Shown piece after piece: positions 33,973 to 45,281 of a stretch of 64,000 nt of DNA; position 1 is the stretch's first letter; each line of letters starts with the position of its first letter. Source of the DNA: Pseudomonas viridiflava. GTDB lineage: Bacteria; Pseudomonadota; Gammaproteobacteria; Pseudomonadales; Pseudomonadaceae. The translations under genes were made by a program, and so were the position numbers. The notes below the pieces were generated by a model. The model did no database searches, had not been told where the DNA came from, and was given only the letters and a program-made list of their open reading frames with translations. Location of the stretch: contig NZ_UUIS01000027.1 in assembly GCF_900589395.1 (NCBI RefSeq), forward strand, positions 193,002 to 257,001, read 5' to 3'.

Positions 33973-35682
33973 TCACACCGACACCGCCTCCCGTTGCCCG
34001 GCACGGGCCAGTGGGTGTGCCGGGTCCTGCTCAATGGCCTTCAGCGGTGTGGCCAGCAACAGATCGGCTGCTTTTTCACCGATCATGATCGCGCCGGCAT
34101 TGGTGTTGCCGGTGGTCAGGGTCGGCATGATCGAGGCGTCGGCCACGCGCAGCCCATGCAGGCCATGAACGCGCAATTGATCGTCCACCACCGCCTGGTC
34201 GTCGTGACCCATCTTGCAAGTGCCCACCGGGTGGAAGACGGTGCCCAGGTTGTTGCGCACCCATTGTTCGAGCCGGGCCTGGCTGTCGATGGCCCGGCCG
34301 GGAATCAGCTCGCCCTGCAGGCGTGCGGCAAAAGCCTGGGTATCAGCCAGCTGGCGCACCAGGCGCACGCCGGCCACCAGCTTGCGCAGGTCTTCGGGGT
34401 GGCTGAGAAAGTTGGCCTCGATAATGGGTTTGTCGTGCGGGTCGGCAGAGTTGAGCCGCACCTGCCCGCGACTTTTCGGGTGCATGACGCCAATGTGCAG
34501 GCTGATGCCATGGCCGAACGGCACCAGGCGCTGGGGCTGGTTCTTGAGGGCCGGGGCCACGATCAGGCCCAGCTCCGGCACTTCATCGTCCGGTGAAAGG
34601 CGCAGGAACGCCCCCGACTCCACCGTATTGGAGGTCAGCGGGCCCTGGCGGCGTGCCAGGTAGTGCCAGGGCGAGGTCGCCAGCGGCCACAATCCCTTGG
34701 CCGACAGGCCATAGCTCAGGTCATGGTCGCTGCGGTACATCAGCACCACATCCTGATGGTCCTGCAGGTTATGGCCTACGCCGGGCAGCTCATGCTGCAA
34801 GGCGATGCCGTGGCGGGCCAGTTCCTGCGCAGGCCCTATGCCCGACAGCAGCAGCAACTGCGGCGAATTGATCGAGCCGGCACTGAGGATGACCTCGCGG
34901 TGGGCCAGCACCTGCGTCACGGTGCCGTTCTGGCTGATCTCGACCCCAGTGGCGCGTCGGCCTTGCAACAGAACCCGATGAGTCAGGGTCGAGCTCAGTA
35001 CCGTTAGGTTGGGACGTTTCAGCGCCGGGTGCAGAAAGGCCCGTGCAGCACTGCAGCGCTCGCCGTTGACCTGGGTGACATGGAATGGCCCGTAGCCTTC
35101 CTGTTCTTCGCCGTTGAAGTCCGGGTTATAGCGCCAGCCCAGTTCGGCGGCAGCGTCATAGAACACCTGATTGACCGGGGCCGGGCTGCGCAGGCTGGCC
35201 ACGTTCAGCTCGCCTTGCTGGCCGTGCCAGGGCGAGTCGCCGGGCTCGAAGTGTTCCGAGCGGCGAAAATACGGCAGCAGTTCGTCGTAGCTCCAGCCCT
35301 GGTTGCCGGCGGCTGCCCAACGGTCGTAATCGTGACGATGGCCGCGAATGTAGATCATGCCGTTGATGGCACTGGAACCGCCCCACACGCGCCCACGCGG
35401 GCAGGGGATGGAGCGCCCGTCGCTGTCGCCCTGAGCGCTGAACTGATGCATCCAGTTCCATTTGGGGTTGGCGATGAGGCGGATGATGCCGGCCGGCGTG
35501 CGCACATAAGCGCCGGGCAACAGGCTTTGGTCGCTGGGACCGGCCTCGATCAGGCAGACCGTGGTCTGCGCGTTGGCGGACAACCGGTTGGCCAGTACGC
35601 AACCGGCCGACCCGGCGCCGACCACAATGTAGTCGAACGAGCGGGGAGCGTTGCGGGCAGGAAGTGGGGTGGATTCGGGCAT
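33973..35682 (-). CDS. GMC family FAD-dependent oxidoreductase
   Basis: The 569-residue protein is a glucose-methanol-choline oxidoreductase. The ADP-binding Rossmann motif GAGSAG is at 22-27, the GMC signature PRGRVWGGSSAINGMIYIRG follows, and the C-terminal active-site region has VFHPVGTCKMG. It oxidises an alcohol to an aldehyde or acid; the substrate (choline-like, polyethylene glycol or aliphatic alcohol) is not clear. It is divergent from the AraC regulator, 225 bases apart, probably its controller. Confidence 0.9.
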   Translation of the reverse strand: MPESTPLPARNAPRSFDYIVVGAGSAGCVLANRLSANAQTTVCLIEAGPSDQSLLPGAYVRTPAGIIRLIANPKWNWMHQFSAQGDSDGRSIPCPRGRVWGGSSAINGMIYIRGHRHDYDRWAAAGNQGWSYDELLPYFRRSEHFEPGDSPWHGQQGELNVASLRSPAPVNQVFYDAAAELGWRYNPDFNGEEQEGYGPFHVTQVNGERCSAARAFLHPALKRPNLTVLSSTLTHRVLLQGRRATGVEISQNGTVTQVLAHREVILSAGSINSPQLLLLSGIGPAQELARHGIALQHELPGVGHNLQDHQDVVLMYRSDHDLSYGLSAKGLWPLATSPWHYLARRQGPLTSNTVESGAFLRLSPDDEVPELGLIVAPALKNQPQRLVPFGHGISLHIGVMHPKSRGQVRLNSADPHDKPIIEANFLSHPEDLRKLVAGVRLVRQLADTQAFAARLQGELIPGRAIDSQARLEQWVRNNLGTVFHPVGTCKMGHDDQAVVDDQLRVHGLHGLRVADASIMPTLTTGNTNAGAIMIGEKAADLLLATPLKAIEQDPAHPLARAGQREAVSV

Positions 35683-35907
35683 GGTCGGCCTCTGATTGTT
35701 GTCATGGCAGGGACATTCAGGGGGACTTTAAAGCCAGCGTCATGTGTCGGTTTGATCGAATCGGACCGGTTTGTTGCCGTAATCGGACAGGGCGGCCAGA
35801 CGCTCATGGATGGGCGCTGCGGGCGTTGACAAGGTACAAGGTTCATATGTTAATGAATGCGCAAGGCTCGCCATTCCACCTTGTCGCTCCTGCGGAACCC
35901 GTCACCC

Positions 35908-36993
35908 ATGAAAAAAACAATAATGACGTCAAACGCACTGCTCGAAATCCGTCACGCCAGCACCCAGACCATAGCGCCAGAGCAGCGGCTGGCCTTCTGG
36001 GAGCAGTACAACGCCGCCTCGCTGGTGGGGCTCAAGTGCAACAGCTGGTGCGAGAGCGGCTTTGTCGGCCGCCAGGATAACCTGCAGCTGGATGAACTGG
36101 CCCTGGCCCGCGTGGCCGGCAACCAGCATGTCGTCGAACGCGACAGCACGATGATCCGCACGGTGCCCAAGGAATCGGTGTTCGTGGCGCTGGTGACCGG
36201 CAGTGGGTCGTTCTTTTACCAGGACGGCGATTGTCAGTTACTGGCACCGGGCGAACTGATCATCTACCGCACCGACAAACCCTACCTGATCGGCTTTTCC
36301 GGCCCCTGCGAGCAGTTCATTTTCGATATCCCGCAGGCGCGCTTTGCCGAGCGCTGCCTGAGGCAGTTCGGCAAGTCATTGAAGATTACGGCCGACAACA
36401 GCGTACAACGCTTGCTGCTGCGCACGCTGGGTGAACAGACCGGCGCGTTTTTCCGGCGCCCGGACTGTGAACAAGCCACGGTCTACAAGGAACAGGTGTT
36501 CGAACTGCTGGGCACTCTCATTGCCGGGCAACTGGGCACGGGACGCATCAATGCCCTGAGTGCGTCTTACCTGCTGGCGGCCAAGCAGTGCATCCAGAAG
36601 CAACTGGGCGACCCGACGCTCAGCTGCGAGCGGGTGGCCCTGCAGATCGGCATTTCCTCGCGGCACCTGACGCGCTTGTTCGCGCTGGAAGACACGCTGC
36701 CCAGCCGGTTCATTCTGGAACAGCGTCTGCTTCAGGCTCGTGAGCTGCTGGCCGGTCGGCGAGGTGCGGGGCTGGATGTCAGCGAGATCGCCTATCGCCA
36801 CGGCTTTACCAGCCAGGCGCATTTTGCCCGGGCGTTCAAGGCCCGGTTCGGGATCACGCCCAGCCAGGCGCGCCAGGCGTGCGTGGCTGAGCCATCAGGG
36901 TCGGATCAACCGGGGATCCCGAGCAGATCCCGCGCCACCGCTTCGGCGATGCGGATACCGTCCACGCCCGCCGACAGGATCCCGCCGGCATAG
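35908..36993 (+). CDS. AraC family transcriptional regulator with an unusual C-terminal tail
   Basis: The 361-residue protein has an N-terminal AraC-binding-like (cupin-type) domain (about 10-180) and a C-terminal AraC helix-turn-helix pair ending YRHGFTSQAHFARAFKARFGITPSQAR. The fold is complete by about residue 323. Beyond it a tail (residues 333-361) is encoded by DNA that also codes, on the other strand, for the last residues of the COG2509 flavoprotein. The tail looks like read-through after loss of an original stop. The ATG at 35908 is chosen; 35923 is an alternative. The divergent GMC gene is the likely target. Confidence 0.85.
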   Translation: MKKTIMTSNALLEIRHASTQTIAPEQRLAFWEQYNAASLVGLKCNSWCESGFVGRQDNLQLDELALARVAGNQHVVERDSTMIRTVPKESVFVALVTGSGSFFYQDGDCQLLAPGELIIYRTDKPYLIGFSGPCEQFIFDIPQARFAERCLRQFGKSLKITADNSVQRLLLRTLGEQTGAFFRRPDCEQATVYKEQVFELLGTLIAGQLGTGRINALSASYLLAAKQCIQKQLGDPTLSCERVALQIGISSRHLTRLFALEDTLPSRFILEQRLLQARELLAGRRGAGLDVSEIAYRHGFTSQAHFARAFKARFGITPSQARQACVAEPSGSDQPGIPSRSRATASAMRIPSTPADRIPPA

Positions 36994-38519
36994 CCTGCGC
37001 CTTCGCCGGCCGGGTACAAGCCCTTGACGTTGAGGCTCTGCAGGTCGGCGCCACGGGTAATGCGCACTGGTGCCGAGGTCCGGGTTTCAAGTCCCGTCAG
37101 CACGGCATCGTGCAGGGCATAGCCCTTGATCTGGCGGTCGAACACCGGCAGGGCTTCGCGAATGGCGTCGATGGCAAAGGCCGGCAGCGCCTCGGCCAGG
37201 TCCACCAGCTTGACGCCCGGCTTGTAGGACGGCTCGACACTGCCCAGCGCCGTCGACGGCCGCCCGGCCATGAAGTCACCGACCAGTTGCGCCGGGGCTT
37301 CGTAAGAACTGCCGCCCAGGGTGTAGGCCAGCGACTCCAGGCGTTCCTGCAACTCGATACCCGCCAGTGGGCCGCCCGGATAATCGCGCTCAGGGTCGAT
37401 GCCCACCACCAGTCCCGAGTTGGCATTGCGCTCGTTGCGCGAATACTGGCTCATGCCGTTGGTGACCACCCGCTCCGGTTCCGAGGTCGCCGCGACCACG
37501 GTGCCGCCGGGGCACATGCAGAAGCTGTAGACCGAACGGCCGTTGCTGGCGTGGTAGACCAGCTTGTAGTCGGCAGCGCCCAGCTTGGGGTGGCCGGCGT
37601 ATTTGCCCAGGCGCGCCTGGTCGATCAGCGATTGCGGGTGCTCGATGCGAAAGCCCACCGAGAACGGCTTGGCTTCCATGTACACGCCCCGGCTGTGCAT
37701 CATGCGGAAGGTGTCGCGGGCGCTGTGACCCAGGGCCAGCACCACATGGCGCGACTCGATGCGCTCGCCGTTGGCCAGCTCGACGCCGTGCAACTGGCCA
37801 TCATCGATCAGCAGGTCGCTGACCTTGTGCTCGAAACGCACTTCACCGCCCAGCGCAATGATCTCGGCGCGCATGTTCTCGACCATGCCGGTCAAGCGGA
37901 AAGTGCCGATGTGCGGCTTGTTGACGTAGAGGATCTCATCCGGCGCACCGGCCTTGACGAACTCATGCAGCACCTTGCGGCCCAGGAAATTCGGGTCCTT
38001 GATCTGGCTGTAGAGCTTGCCGTCGGAAAAGGTCCCGGCACCGCCCTCGCCAAACTGCACGTTGGACTCGGTGTTGAGGACGCTCTTGCGCCACAGGCCC
38101 CAGGTGTCCTTGGTGCGCTGGCGCACTTCCTTGCCGCGCTCCAGCACGATCGGCTTGAAGCCCATCTGCGCCAGCAACAGGCCGGCAAAGATGCCGCATG
38201 GGCCAAAGCCGATCACCAGCGGGCGGGTGCTGAACCCTTCGGGGGCGTGGCCGACGAATGTGTAGCTGACGTCCGGCGCCGGGACAACCTGAGGGTCGTG
38301 GGCCAGTTTGCCGAGCAGGGCGGCTTCATCGCGTACGCTGAAGTCCAGGGTGTAGATAAACAGCAGCTCGGAGGATTTCTTGCGCGCGTCGTAGCTGCGC
38401 TTGAAGACGCTGAAGTCCAGCAGCTCGTTGGCGTCGATGCCCAGGCGTTCCAGCAGGGCGCTTCGCAGCGCCTCTTCGGGATGATCCAGGGGCAGCTTGA
38501 GTTCGTTGATTCGTAACAT
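36906..38519 (-). CDS. NAD(P)/FAD-dependent oxidoreductase, COG2509 family
   Basis: The 537-residue protein has an N-terminal RNA-binding-like or ferredoxin-like region (1-80; LRINELKLPLDHPEE), then an FAD-binding fold with PLVIGFGPCGIFAGLLLA and a second FAD block GLYPAGEGAGYAGGI. A conserved FGEGGAGTFSDGKLYS loop is typical of COG2509 uncharacterised dehydrogenases. The substrate is unknown. The ATG at 38519 gives the family start. Its 3' end overlaps the AraC gene by 88 bases on the opposite strand. Confidence 0.9.
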   Translation of the reverse strand: MLRINELKLPLDHPEEALRSALLERLGIDANELLDFSVFKRSYDARKKSSELLFIYTLDFSVRDEAALLGKLAHDPQVVPAPDVSYTFVGHAPEGFSTRPLVIGFGPCGIFAGLLLAQMGFKPIVLERGKEVRQRTKDTWGLWRKSVLNTESNVQFGEGGAGTFSDGKLYSQIKDPNFLGRKVLHEFVKAGAPDEILYVNKPHIGTFRLTGMVENMRAEIIALGGEVRFEHKVSDLLIDDGQLHGVELANGERIESRHVVLALGHSARDTFRMMHSRGVYMEAKPFSVGFRIEHPQSLIDQARLGKYAGHPKLGAADYKLVYHASNGRSVYSFCMCPGGTVVAATSEPERVVTNGMSQYSRNERNANSGLVVGIDPERDYPGGPLAGIELQERLESLAYTLGGSSYEAPAQLVGDFMAGRPSTALGSVEPSYKPGVKLVDLAEALPAFAIDAIREALPVFDRQIKGYALHDAVLTGLETRTSAPVRITRGADLQSLNVKGLYPAGEGAGYAGGILSAGVDGIRIAEAVARDLLGIPG

Positions 38520-38662
38520 TGAAAAGATCCAGTTTCCGGGCCGCAGGTCCAGCCCGGCAGCACTACAAGAACCGGGCATTATAAGCGGCATCGCCAACCA
38601 GATGTTGTGCGTTTAGGCTCTGTACGAAAAGTCGGTGAGCGCCGCCGATTAGCGTAAAGGGC

Positions 38663-39346
38663 CTAGTCGTTGCGTGCGCCGCCGTAGTAACCACACCCGC
38701 GCACGGTCGTGCCATTCACGCGCAACTCGGCGCTCAGGTGGCGCACCGCGCCGTTTCGGCTGTCGACGCAGCGTTGCGGTGCGACCCAGAGTTCGACGCG
38801 CTGGCCGTTGGCTTCGCTGCTGAGGTTGAAGCGACCGTCGGGCAGTTGTTCTTCGAGGTAGGGCAGGGCGACGGGCGGCTGCCCGGCGACGTCGATGATC
38901 ATGCCCTTGCCGCTGACATTGACGCTCCAGGCCGGATCCAGGCCTTCGGCGTGCAGGGTCAGGCGTTTGAAGTTGGGGTCTTCGCAAGCGGTGCCGGTGC
39001 GCTCGACGCGGTACAGCTGGTAGAGGTCGACCTGGCCGTCGCTGCCGGCGGCCTTGCTGGCATTGAAATGACCTCGCAGGTCGGCGAACACGCGGTTCTG
39101 GCTGTCGGCCAGGCTCGCCGATTCTTGCAGGATGCCGGTGGCTCCGCGATCAAGCACGACATAGCGGCGCCGCTCATGGCAGGGTTCGAACAGCAGCCTG
39201 CCGGCTTCACCGGTCAGATCGCCCTGCATGCGCACCATGCTGGCCGTGGACATCTTGGCAGGCGCCGCAGGTTGCAGCCCCAGCCATTGGCAACCGGCGA
39301 ACAGGGGCAACAGAGAACATACAAGGGCGGTGCGAACAACGGACAT
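38663..39346 (-). CDS. COG3650-type lipoprotein
   Basis: The 227-residue protein has a lipoprotein signal ending LFAGC (C19). The mature part includes LFEPCHERRRYVVLDRGATG and a DLYQLYRVERTGTACED block, with paired cysteines. It fits the COG3650 family of predicted membrane proteins of unknown role. The ATG at 39346 gives the signal peptide. It is near the end of the transporter operon but a REP hairpin lies between. Confidence 0.75.
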   Translation of the reverse strand: MSVVRTALVCSLLPLFAGCQWLGLQPAAPAKMSTASMVRMQGDLTGEAGRLLFEPCHERRRYVVLDRGATGILQESASLADSQNRVFADLRGHFNASKAAGSDGQVDLYQLYRVERTGTACEDPNFKRLTLHAEGLDPAWSVNVSGKGMIIDVAGQPPVALPYLEEQLPDGRFNLSSEANGQRVELWVAPQRCVDSRNGAVRHLSAELRVNGTTVRGCGYYGGARND

Positions 39347-39440
39347 GGTCAGCCTCCAGACAGGAGGTGCCACGTTACGCAGGGTGGGAATGGATCTCAA
39401 GAGGGTAGCGTGCGATATCAGGCATTGTTCATTCACAGGC

Positions 39441-39500
39441 TTCGCGGCTCAAGCCGCTCCTACCGATGATGCACATCGTAGGAGCGGCTTGAGCCGCGAA
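39441..39500. repeat. REP hairpin downstream of the amino-acid transporter operon
   Basis: TTCGCGGCTCAAGCCGCTCC plus TAC (39441-39463) is repeated as its reverse complement at 39478-39500, a 23-base near-perfect stem. It is a different REP type from the GTAGGAGCGCGC elements. It lies 15 bases after the livF stop and probably protects or ends that transcript. Confidence 0.8.
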
Positions 39501-39514
39501 CAAGGCGCAAGGAC

Positions 39515-40216
<702 letters not shown>

Positions 40217-40984
40217 TTACGCTTCCCCCAGGTAGGCTTTGATGACGTCCGGATTATCACGGATCTGCTGGGGGATGCCGTCGGCCAGGGGCGTGCCCTG
40301 GTTGATCACGAAGATGTGGTCGGAAATGCTCATGACCAGCTTCATGTCGTGCTCGATCAACAGCACCGTGGCGTTGTGATCGTTGCGCAATACGCCGATC
40401 AGCGCCTTGAGATCCTCGGTTTCGCGCGGGTTCAGGCCGGCGGCCGGCTCATCGAGCATCAGGATGCGCGGGCGGGTCATCATGCAGCGGGCAATTTCCA
40501 GGCGACGTTGCTGGCCGTAGGCCAGGGTGCCGGCCGGGCGATTGGCGAACTCCTTGAGGTTGACCGCCTCAAGCCAGTGCTCGGCGTACTCCATGGCCTC
40601 GCGTTCGCTGCGGCGAAACCCCGGGGTCTTGAACAGGCCGGCCAGGAAGTTGGTGTTCAGGTGGCGGTGCTGGGCGACCAGCAGGTTTTCCACGGCGGTC
40701 ATTTCCTTGAACAACCGTACGTTCTGGAAGGTGCGTACCACGCCCTTGCGGGCGATCTGATGCCCGGCCAGGCCCTGGATCGGCTCGCCGTCGAGCAGGA
40801 TGCTGCCGGAGGTCGGTTTGTAGAAGCCGGTCAGGCAGTTGAACACCGTGGTCTTGCCGGCCCCGTTGGGGCCGATGATCGACACGACCTGTTTTTCGTT
40901 GACGGTCAGGGACACGCCGTTGACGGCCAGCAGGCCACCGAAGCGCATTGACAGGCCCGAGGCTTGCAATAGTGGGCGGCTCAT
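40217..40984 (-). CDS. livG: branched-chain amino acid ABC transporter ATP-binding protein LivG
   Basis: The 255-residue ATPase has Walker [10 protein letters not shown], signature [11 protein letters not shown] and Walker [12 protein letters not shown], plus the long insert of the LivG group ([10 protein letters not shown]). It is the partner of LivF (BraF in P. aeruginosa). Its start overlaps the end of livM by 4 bases (ATGA). Confidence 0.95.
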   Translation of the reverse strand: MSRPLLQASGLSMRFGGLLAVNGVSLTVNEKQVVSIIGPNGAGKTTVFNCLTGFYKPTSGSILLDGEPIQGLAGHQIARKGVVRTFQNVRLFKEMTAVENLLVAQHRHLNTNFLAGLFKTPGFRRSEREAMEYAEHWLEAVNLKEFANRPAGTLAYGQQRRLEIARCMMTRPRILMLDEPAAGLNPRETEDLKALIGVLRNDHNATVLLIEHDMKLVMSISDHIFVINQGTPLADGIPQQIRDNPDVIKAYLGEA

Positions 40985-42233
40985 TTGCGCAGCTCCATAT
41001 GAGGACGTTGCATGGGCAGGAAACCCTGGGGGCGCCAGACCATCATCAGCACCATCATGGCGCCGAACATCAACATGCGGTATTCACTGAATTCACGCAT
41101 CAATTCGGGCAGCAGGATCATCACGATCGCGGCCAGGATCACGCCCAGCTGCGAGCCCATGCCGCCGAGCACGACAATCGCCAGGATGATCGCCGACTCG
41201 ATGAAGGTGAACGATTCAGGGGTCACAAGGCCCTGGCGGGCGGCAAAGAAGCTGCCGGCGAAACCTGCGAATGCAGCGCCCAGGGTGAAGGCCGAAAGCT
41301 TGATGATGGTCGGGTTCAGGCCCAGGGCGCGGCAGGCGATCTCGTCTTCGCGCAGCGCTTCCCAGGCGCGGCCGATCGGCATGCGCAGCAGGCGGTTGAT
41401 CACGAACAGGGCGACCAGTGCCAGCATCAGCGCCACCAGGTACAGGAAAATCACCTTGTTGATCGAGTTGTACGGCAGGCCGAAGAACTCGTGGAAGGTC
41501 TGCATGCCTTCAGCGGCCTTGCGCTCGAACGACAGGCCGAAGAACGTCGGCTTCTCGATGTTGCTGATGCCGTTGGGGCCGCCGGTGAAACCGGTCATGT
41601 TGCGCAGCAGCAGGCGGATGATCTCGCCGAAACCCAGGGTCACGATGGCCAGGTAGTCACCGCGCAGGCGCAGCACCGGAAAGCCCAGCAAAAAGCCGAA
41701 CAGTGCGGCCATCATCCCGGCGATCGGCAGGCAGATCCAGAAGCCCCAGCCGAAATAGAACGACAGCAGCGCATAGCTGTAGGCTCCGACCGCATAGAAG
41801 CCCACGTAGCCCAGGTCCAGCAGCCCGGCCAGGCCCACCACGATGTTCAGGCCCAGGCCCAGCATCACGTAGATCAGGATCAGGGTAGCGATGTCCACCG
41901 CGCCCCGCGAACCGAAGAACGGCCAGACCAGCGCGACCATGACCATGGCCAGGATGATCCAGCGCTGGGTGCTGGGCAGGGTCAGGAAGTTGCTCGCCTT
42001 GGCCGGCACTACCGGCAGGCCCGGCGAGGCGCGCCACAGGGTGGCGATCTGCTCGTGGAACAGCACGCGCAGGAAGATCACCAGGGCGCTGCCCAGGATG
42101 ATGGCGATGGTCGAGCTGCTGGCATTGAGGACCGTCAGGTTGACCCCGACGATCTCCAGTTTCAGGCCCAGCACCGGGTAGGCCACGGCGAGCACCAGCA
42201 GGGCGCTGAAAAACGCCGACTTGAGATTCTTGC

Positions 42234-42237
<4 letters not shown>
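40981..42237 (-). CDS. livM: branched-chain amino acid ABC transporter permease LivM
   Basis: The 418-residue inner-membrane permease has about ten helices and the family core [20 protein letters not shown], then [21 protein letters not shown] and the ATPase-contact loop. It has an extended N-terminus of about 90 residues, as in BraE. It forms the channel with LivH. Its start overlaps the end of livH by 4 bases. Confidence 0.95.
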
Positions 42238-43163
<926 letters not shown>

Positions 43164-43311
43164 TACAGCGCTCCTGAAAACCTGCACGGCGGTTTGCGGG
43201 GGGTGCTTGCGCGTCGTGGTATCGCTCCACGTTGACACAAGCCCGCTGGGCCTCGGGCACGGCTTCGAGTTGTTCGGGTGCCGGTGGCGTCTTGTGGACG
43301 CCATGCACCTC

Positions 43312-43344
43312 GCAAAACAAAGCCCACTGCGATTGCAGTGGGCT
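43312..43344 (-). terminator. intrinsic terminator between the binding-protein gene and the permease genes
   Basis: A 10-base perfect stem, AGCCCACTGC with GCAGTGGGCT, has a 4-base loop and is followed on the minus strand by TTTGTTTT. It lies 25 bases past the livJ stop codon. Read-through would set a high ratio of binding protein to membrane parts. Confidence 0.8.
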
Positions 43345-43368
43345 CTGGTATTCATCGAAGGGGTGAAA

Positions 43369-44496
43369 TCACTTCACTGGCGCTTCGGTCTTGGTGCCGT
43401 CCTTGTGCCAGGTGTAGACCACGAACTTGAAGTCCTTGAGGTCGCCCTTGTCATCGAAGGCCAGCTCGCCGGTCGGCGTCTTGAAGGTGTTGGCACGCAG
43501 GGCGGCCGCGACCTTGTCGGTGTCTTCGGTCTTGGCCAGGGTGATGGCGTCGGCGATGACCTGCACGGCAGCGTAGGACGGGAACACGAACGGGCCGCTG
43601 GAATCTTCTTTCTTGGCCTTGAACGCATCGACCAGCGCCTTGTTGGCCGGGTCCTGGTCGAACGAGGCTGGCAGGGTGACCAGCAGGCCTTCGGAGGCAT
43701 CCTGGGCGATCTGCGAGATCGAGGCATTGCCCACGCCCTCAGGACCCATGAAGCCGGCTTTCAGGCCTTTTTCCTGGGATTGGCGCAGGATCAGGCCCAG
43801 CTCGGGGTGGTAGCCGCCGTAGTAGACGAAATCGACATTGGCCTGCTTCATCTTGGCGATCAGCGAGGAGAAGTCCTTGTCGCCGGCATTGATGCCTTCG
43901 AACAGGGCAACCTTGATGCCGTCTTTTTCCAGGGTCTGCTTGACGGCGGTGGCGATGCCTTCACCGTACTGCTGCTTGTCGTGGATGACTGCAACGATCT
44001 TGGGCTTGACCTGCTTGGCAATATAGTTGCCGGCGGCCGGGCCCTGGGCGCTGTCCAGGCCGATGGTGCGGAACACCAGCTTGTAGCCACGGGCGGTCAG
44101 GTCTGGGCTGGTGGCCGCGGGCGTGACCATGATGATGCCTTCGTCTTCGTAGACGTCCGAAGCCGGCTGGGCAGAGCTGGAGCACAGGTGGCCGATGACG
44201 AACTTCACGCCATCGTTGACGATCTTGTTGGCAACGGCGACCGCTTGCTTGGGATCGCAGGCGTCGTCGTACTCGACGGCCTCAAGCTTCTTGCCAGCGA
44301 CGCCGCCCTTGGCGTTGATCTGCTCGATCGCCATCTTGGCACCGCTGAACTGCATGTCGCCGTATTGGGCTACAGCGCCGGTCTTGGGACCTGCGATGCC
44401 GATCTTGATGGTATCGGCCGCGAACGAATGGCTTGCAACGCCTGCCACTACCAGTGCCGCAAACAGCTTGGAAAGCTTCTTGGTACCCTTGATCAT
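43369..44496 (-). CDS. livJ: branched-chain amino acid ABC transporter substrate-binding protein (LivJ/BraC)
   Basis: The 375-residue periplasmic protein has a signal peptide ending ASHSFA (cleavage after A26), then ADTIKIGIAGPKTGAVAQYG. Family cysteines (DDACDPKQA and GHLCSSSAQP) form the usual disulfide. It binds leucine, isoleucine, valine and often alanine or threonine for the LivHMGF importer. It is the first gene of the operon, with a long upstream region and a terminator after it. Confidence 0.95.
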   Translation of the reverse strand: MIKGTKKLSKLFAALVVAGVASHSFAADTIKIGIAGPKTGAVAQYGDMQFSGAKMAIEQINAKGGVAGKKLEAVEYDDACDPKQAVAVANKIVNDGVKFVIGHLCSSSAQPASDVYEDEGIIMVTPAATSPDLTARGYKLVFRTIGLDSAQGPAAGNYIAKQVKPKIVAVIHDKQQYGEGIATAVKQTLEKDGIKVALFEGINAGDKDFSSLIAKMKQANVDFVYYGGYHPELGLILRQSQEKGLKAGFMGPEGVGNASISQIAQDASEGLLVTLPASFDQDPANKALVDAFKAKKEDSSGPFVFPSYAAVQVIADAITLAKTEDTDKVAAALRANTFKTPTGELAFDDKGDLKDFKFVVYTWHKDGTKTEAPVK

Positions 44497-44913
44497 GATG
44501 CTCCACTCTTGCGTTGTAGTTTTTATAATCCTGACGGCCAAGGCTGCAGGACCGGATGGTTGCTACCGGCCTTTCCCGCCCTGCCAACTGTACCGGCACA
44601 GTTTAGAGTGCGGCTGGATCGATTGAAAAGCTGGCAGTTCGGATAAGAATTGCTGCATGTCGCCTGATCGACAGGAAATTACATAATTACGCTGCCATTT
44701 CCGGTTTCGGTGCTGTGCCGGCAATCGGTCAGGTGATGTGCGGGTGTTACTTGTAGGGCGCCGGTGCAGCCTTTCGCTACGGCCGTGATCCTTCTGGTTG
44801 AAGGCTGCAGGCCTGGACGAAGTGCTGCAATTGCCTGCGTACGCGGGCGTTGCCGGTGTTTATCCGGGGAAGGCGGCGCTATGATTGCGTCGTTTTTTCA
44901 CTCGGTAAAACCC
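44497..44913. other. intergenic region between livJ and the DUF2288 gene
   Basis: No gene can be supported in these 417 bases. It must hold the divergent promoters of livJ and the DUF2288 gene. An AT-rich patch at 44680-44697 is the most promoter-like part, but no clear -35/-10 pair stands out. An in-frame ATG at 44881 with a good GGGAAGG ribosome site could extend the DUF2288 gene upstream by 11 codons. Confidence 0.5.
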
Positions 44914-45219
44914 ATGAACCAAGAACCAAGCACCCTCTATGCCAAAATCCTCGGTGAGACGGCGATTATTCCCTGGCATCAATTGCAACCATTCTTTGCA
45001 AAGGGTGCCCTGTTGTGGGTCGATCCCACGCTCGATCTGATTGCGGTGGGCGAGGCGCTGGCGCAGGACGACGCCAAAACCTTGTCTGCCTGGATGGAGG
45101 CCGGACAGGTCGCCAAGGTGTCTGAAACAAGGGCGCTGGATTTTTTCGAACGCCAGGCACAGCTCTGGGCAGTCGTGGTATCCCCCTGGATCCTGATCCA
45201 GGATCGGGCAAGCCATTGA
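44914..45219 (+). CDS. DUF2288 family protein
   Basis: The 101-residue protein opens NQEPSTLYAKILGETAIIPW, then LQPFFAKGALLWVDPTLDLI and LWAVVVSPWILIQDR, matching DUF2288 over its full length. It is soluble; the role is unknown. The ATG at 44914 fits the family start, but the ATG at 44881 has the better ribosome site. It converges on mucR. Confidence 0.82.
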   Translation: MNQEPSTLYAKILGETAIIPWHQLQPFFAKGALLWVDPTLDLIAVGEALAQDDAKTLSAWMEAGQVAKVSETRALDFFERQAQLWAVVVSPWILIQDRASH

Positions 45220-45281
45220 TTTCTGCACCTTTATAGGGCGCTAGGCTGCGCTGTTCTGGGGTCATGCCTGTTCACCGTGCT

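Noticed and set aside
37110..38516. A 468-codon open frame antisense to the COG2509 flavoprotein
   Set aside because: It is a shadow of a well-formed FAD enzyme and has no motifs.
43164..43355. N-terminal extension of livH
   Set aside because: It would read into the terminator region and lacks homology; the ATG at 43163 has a strong ribosome site.
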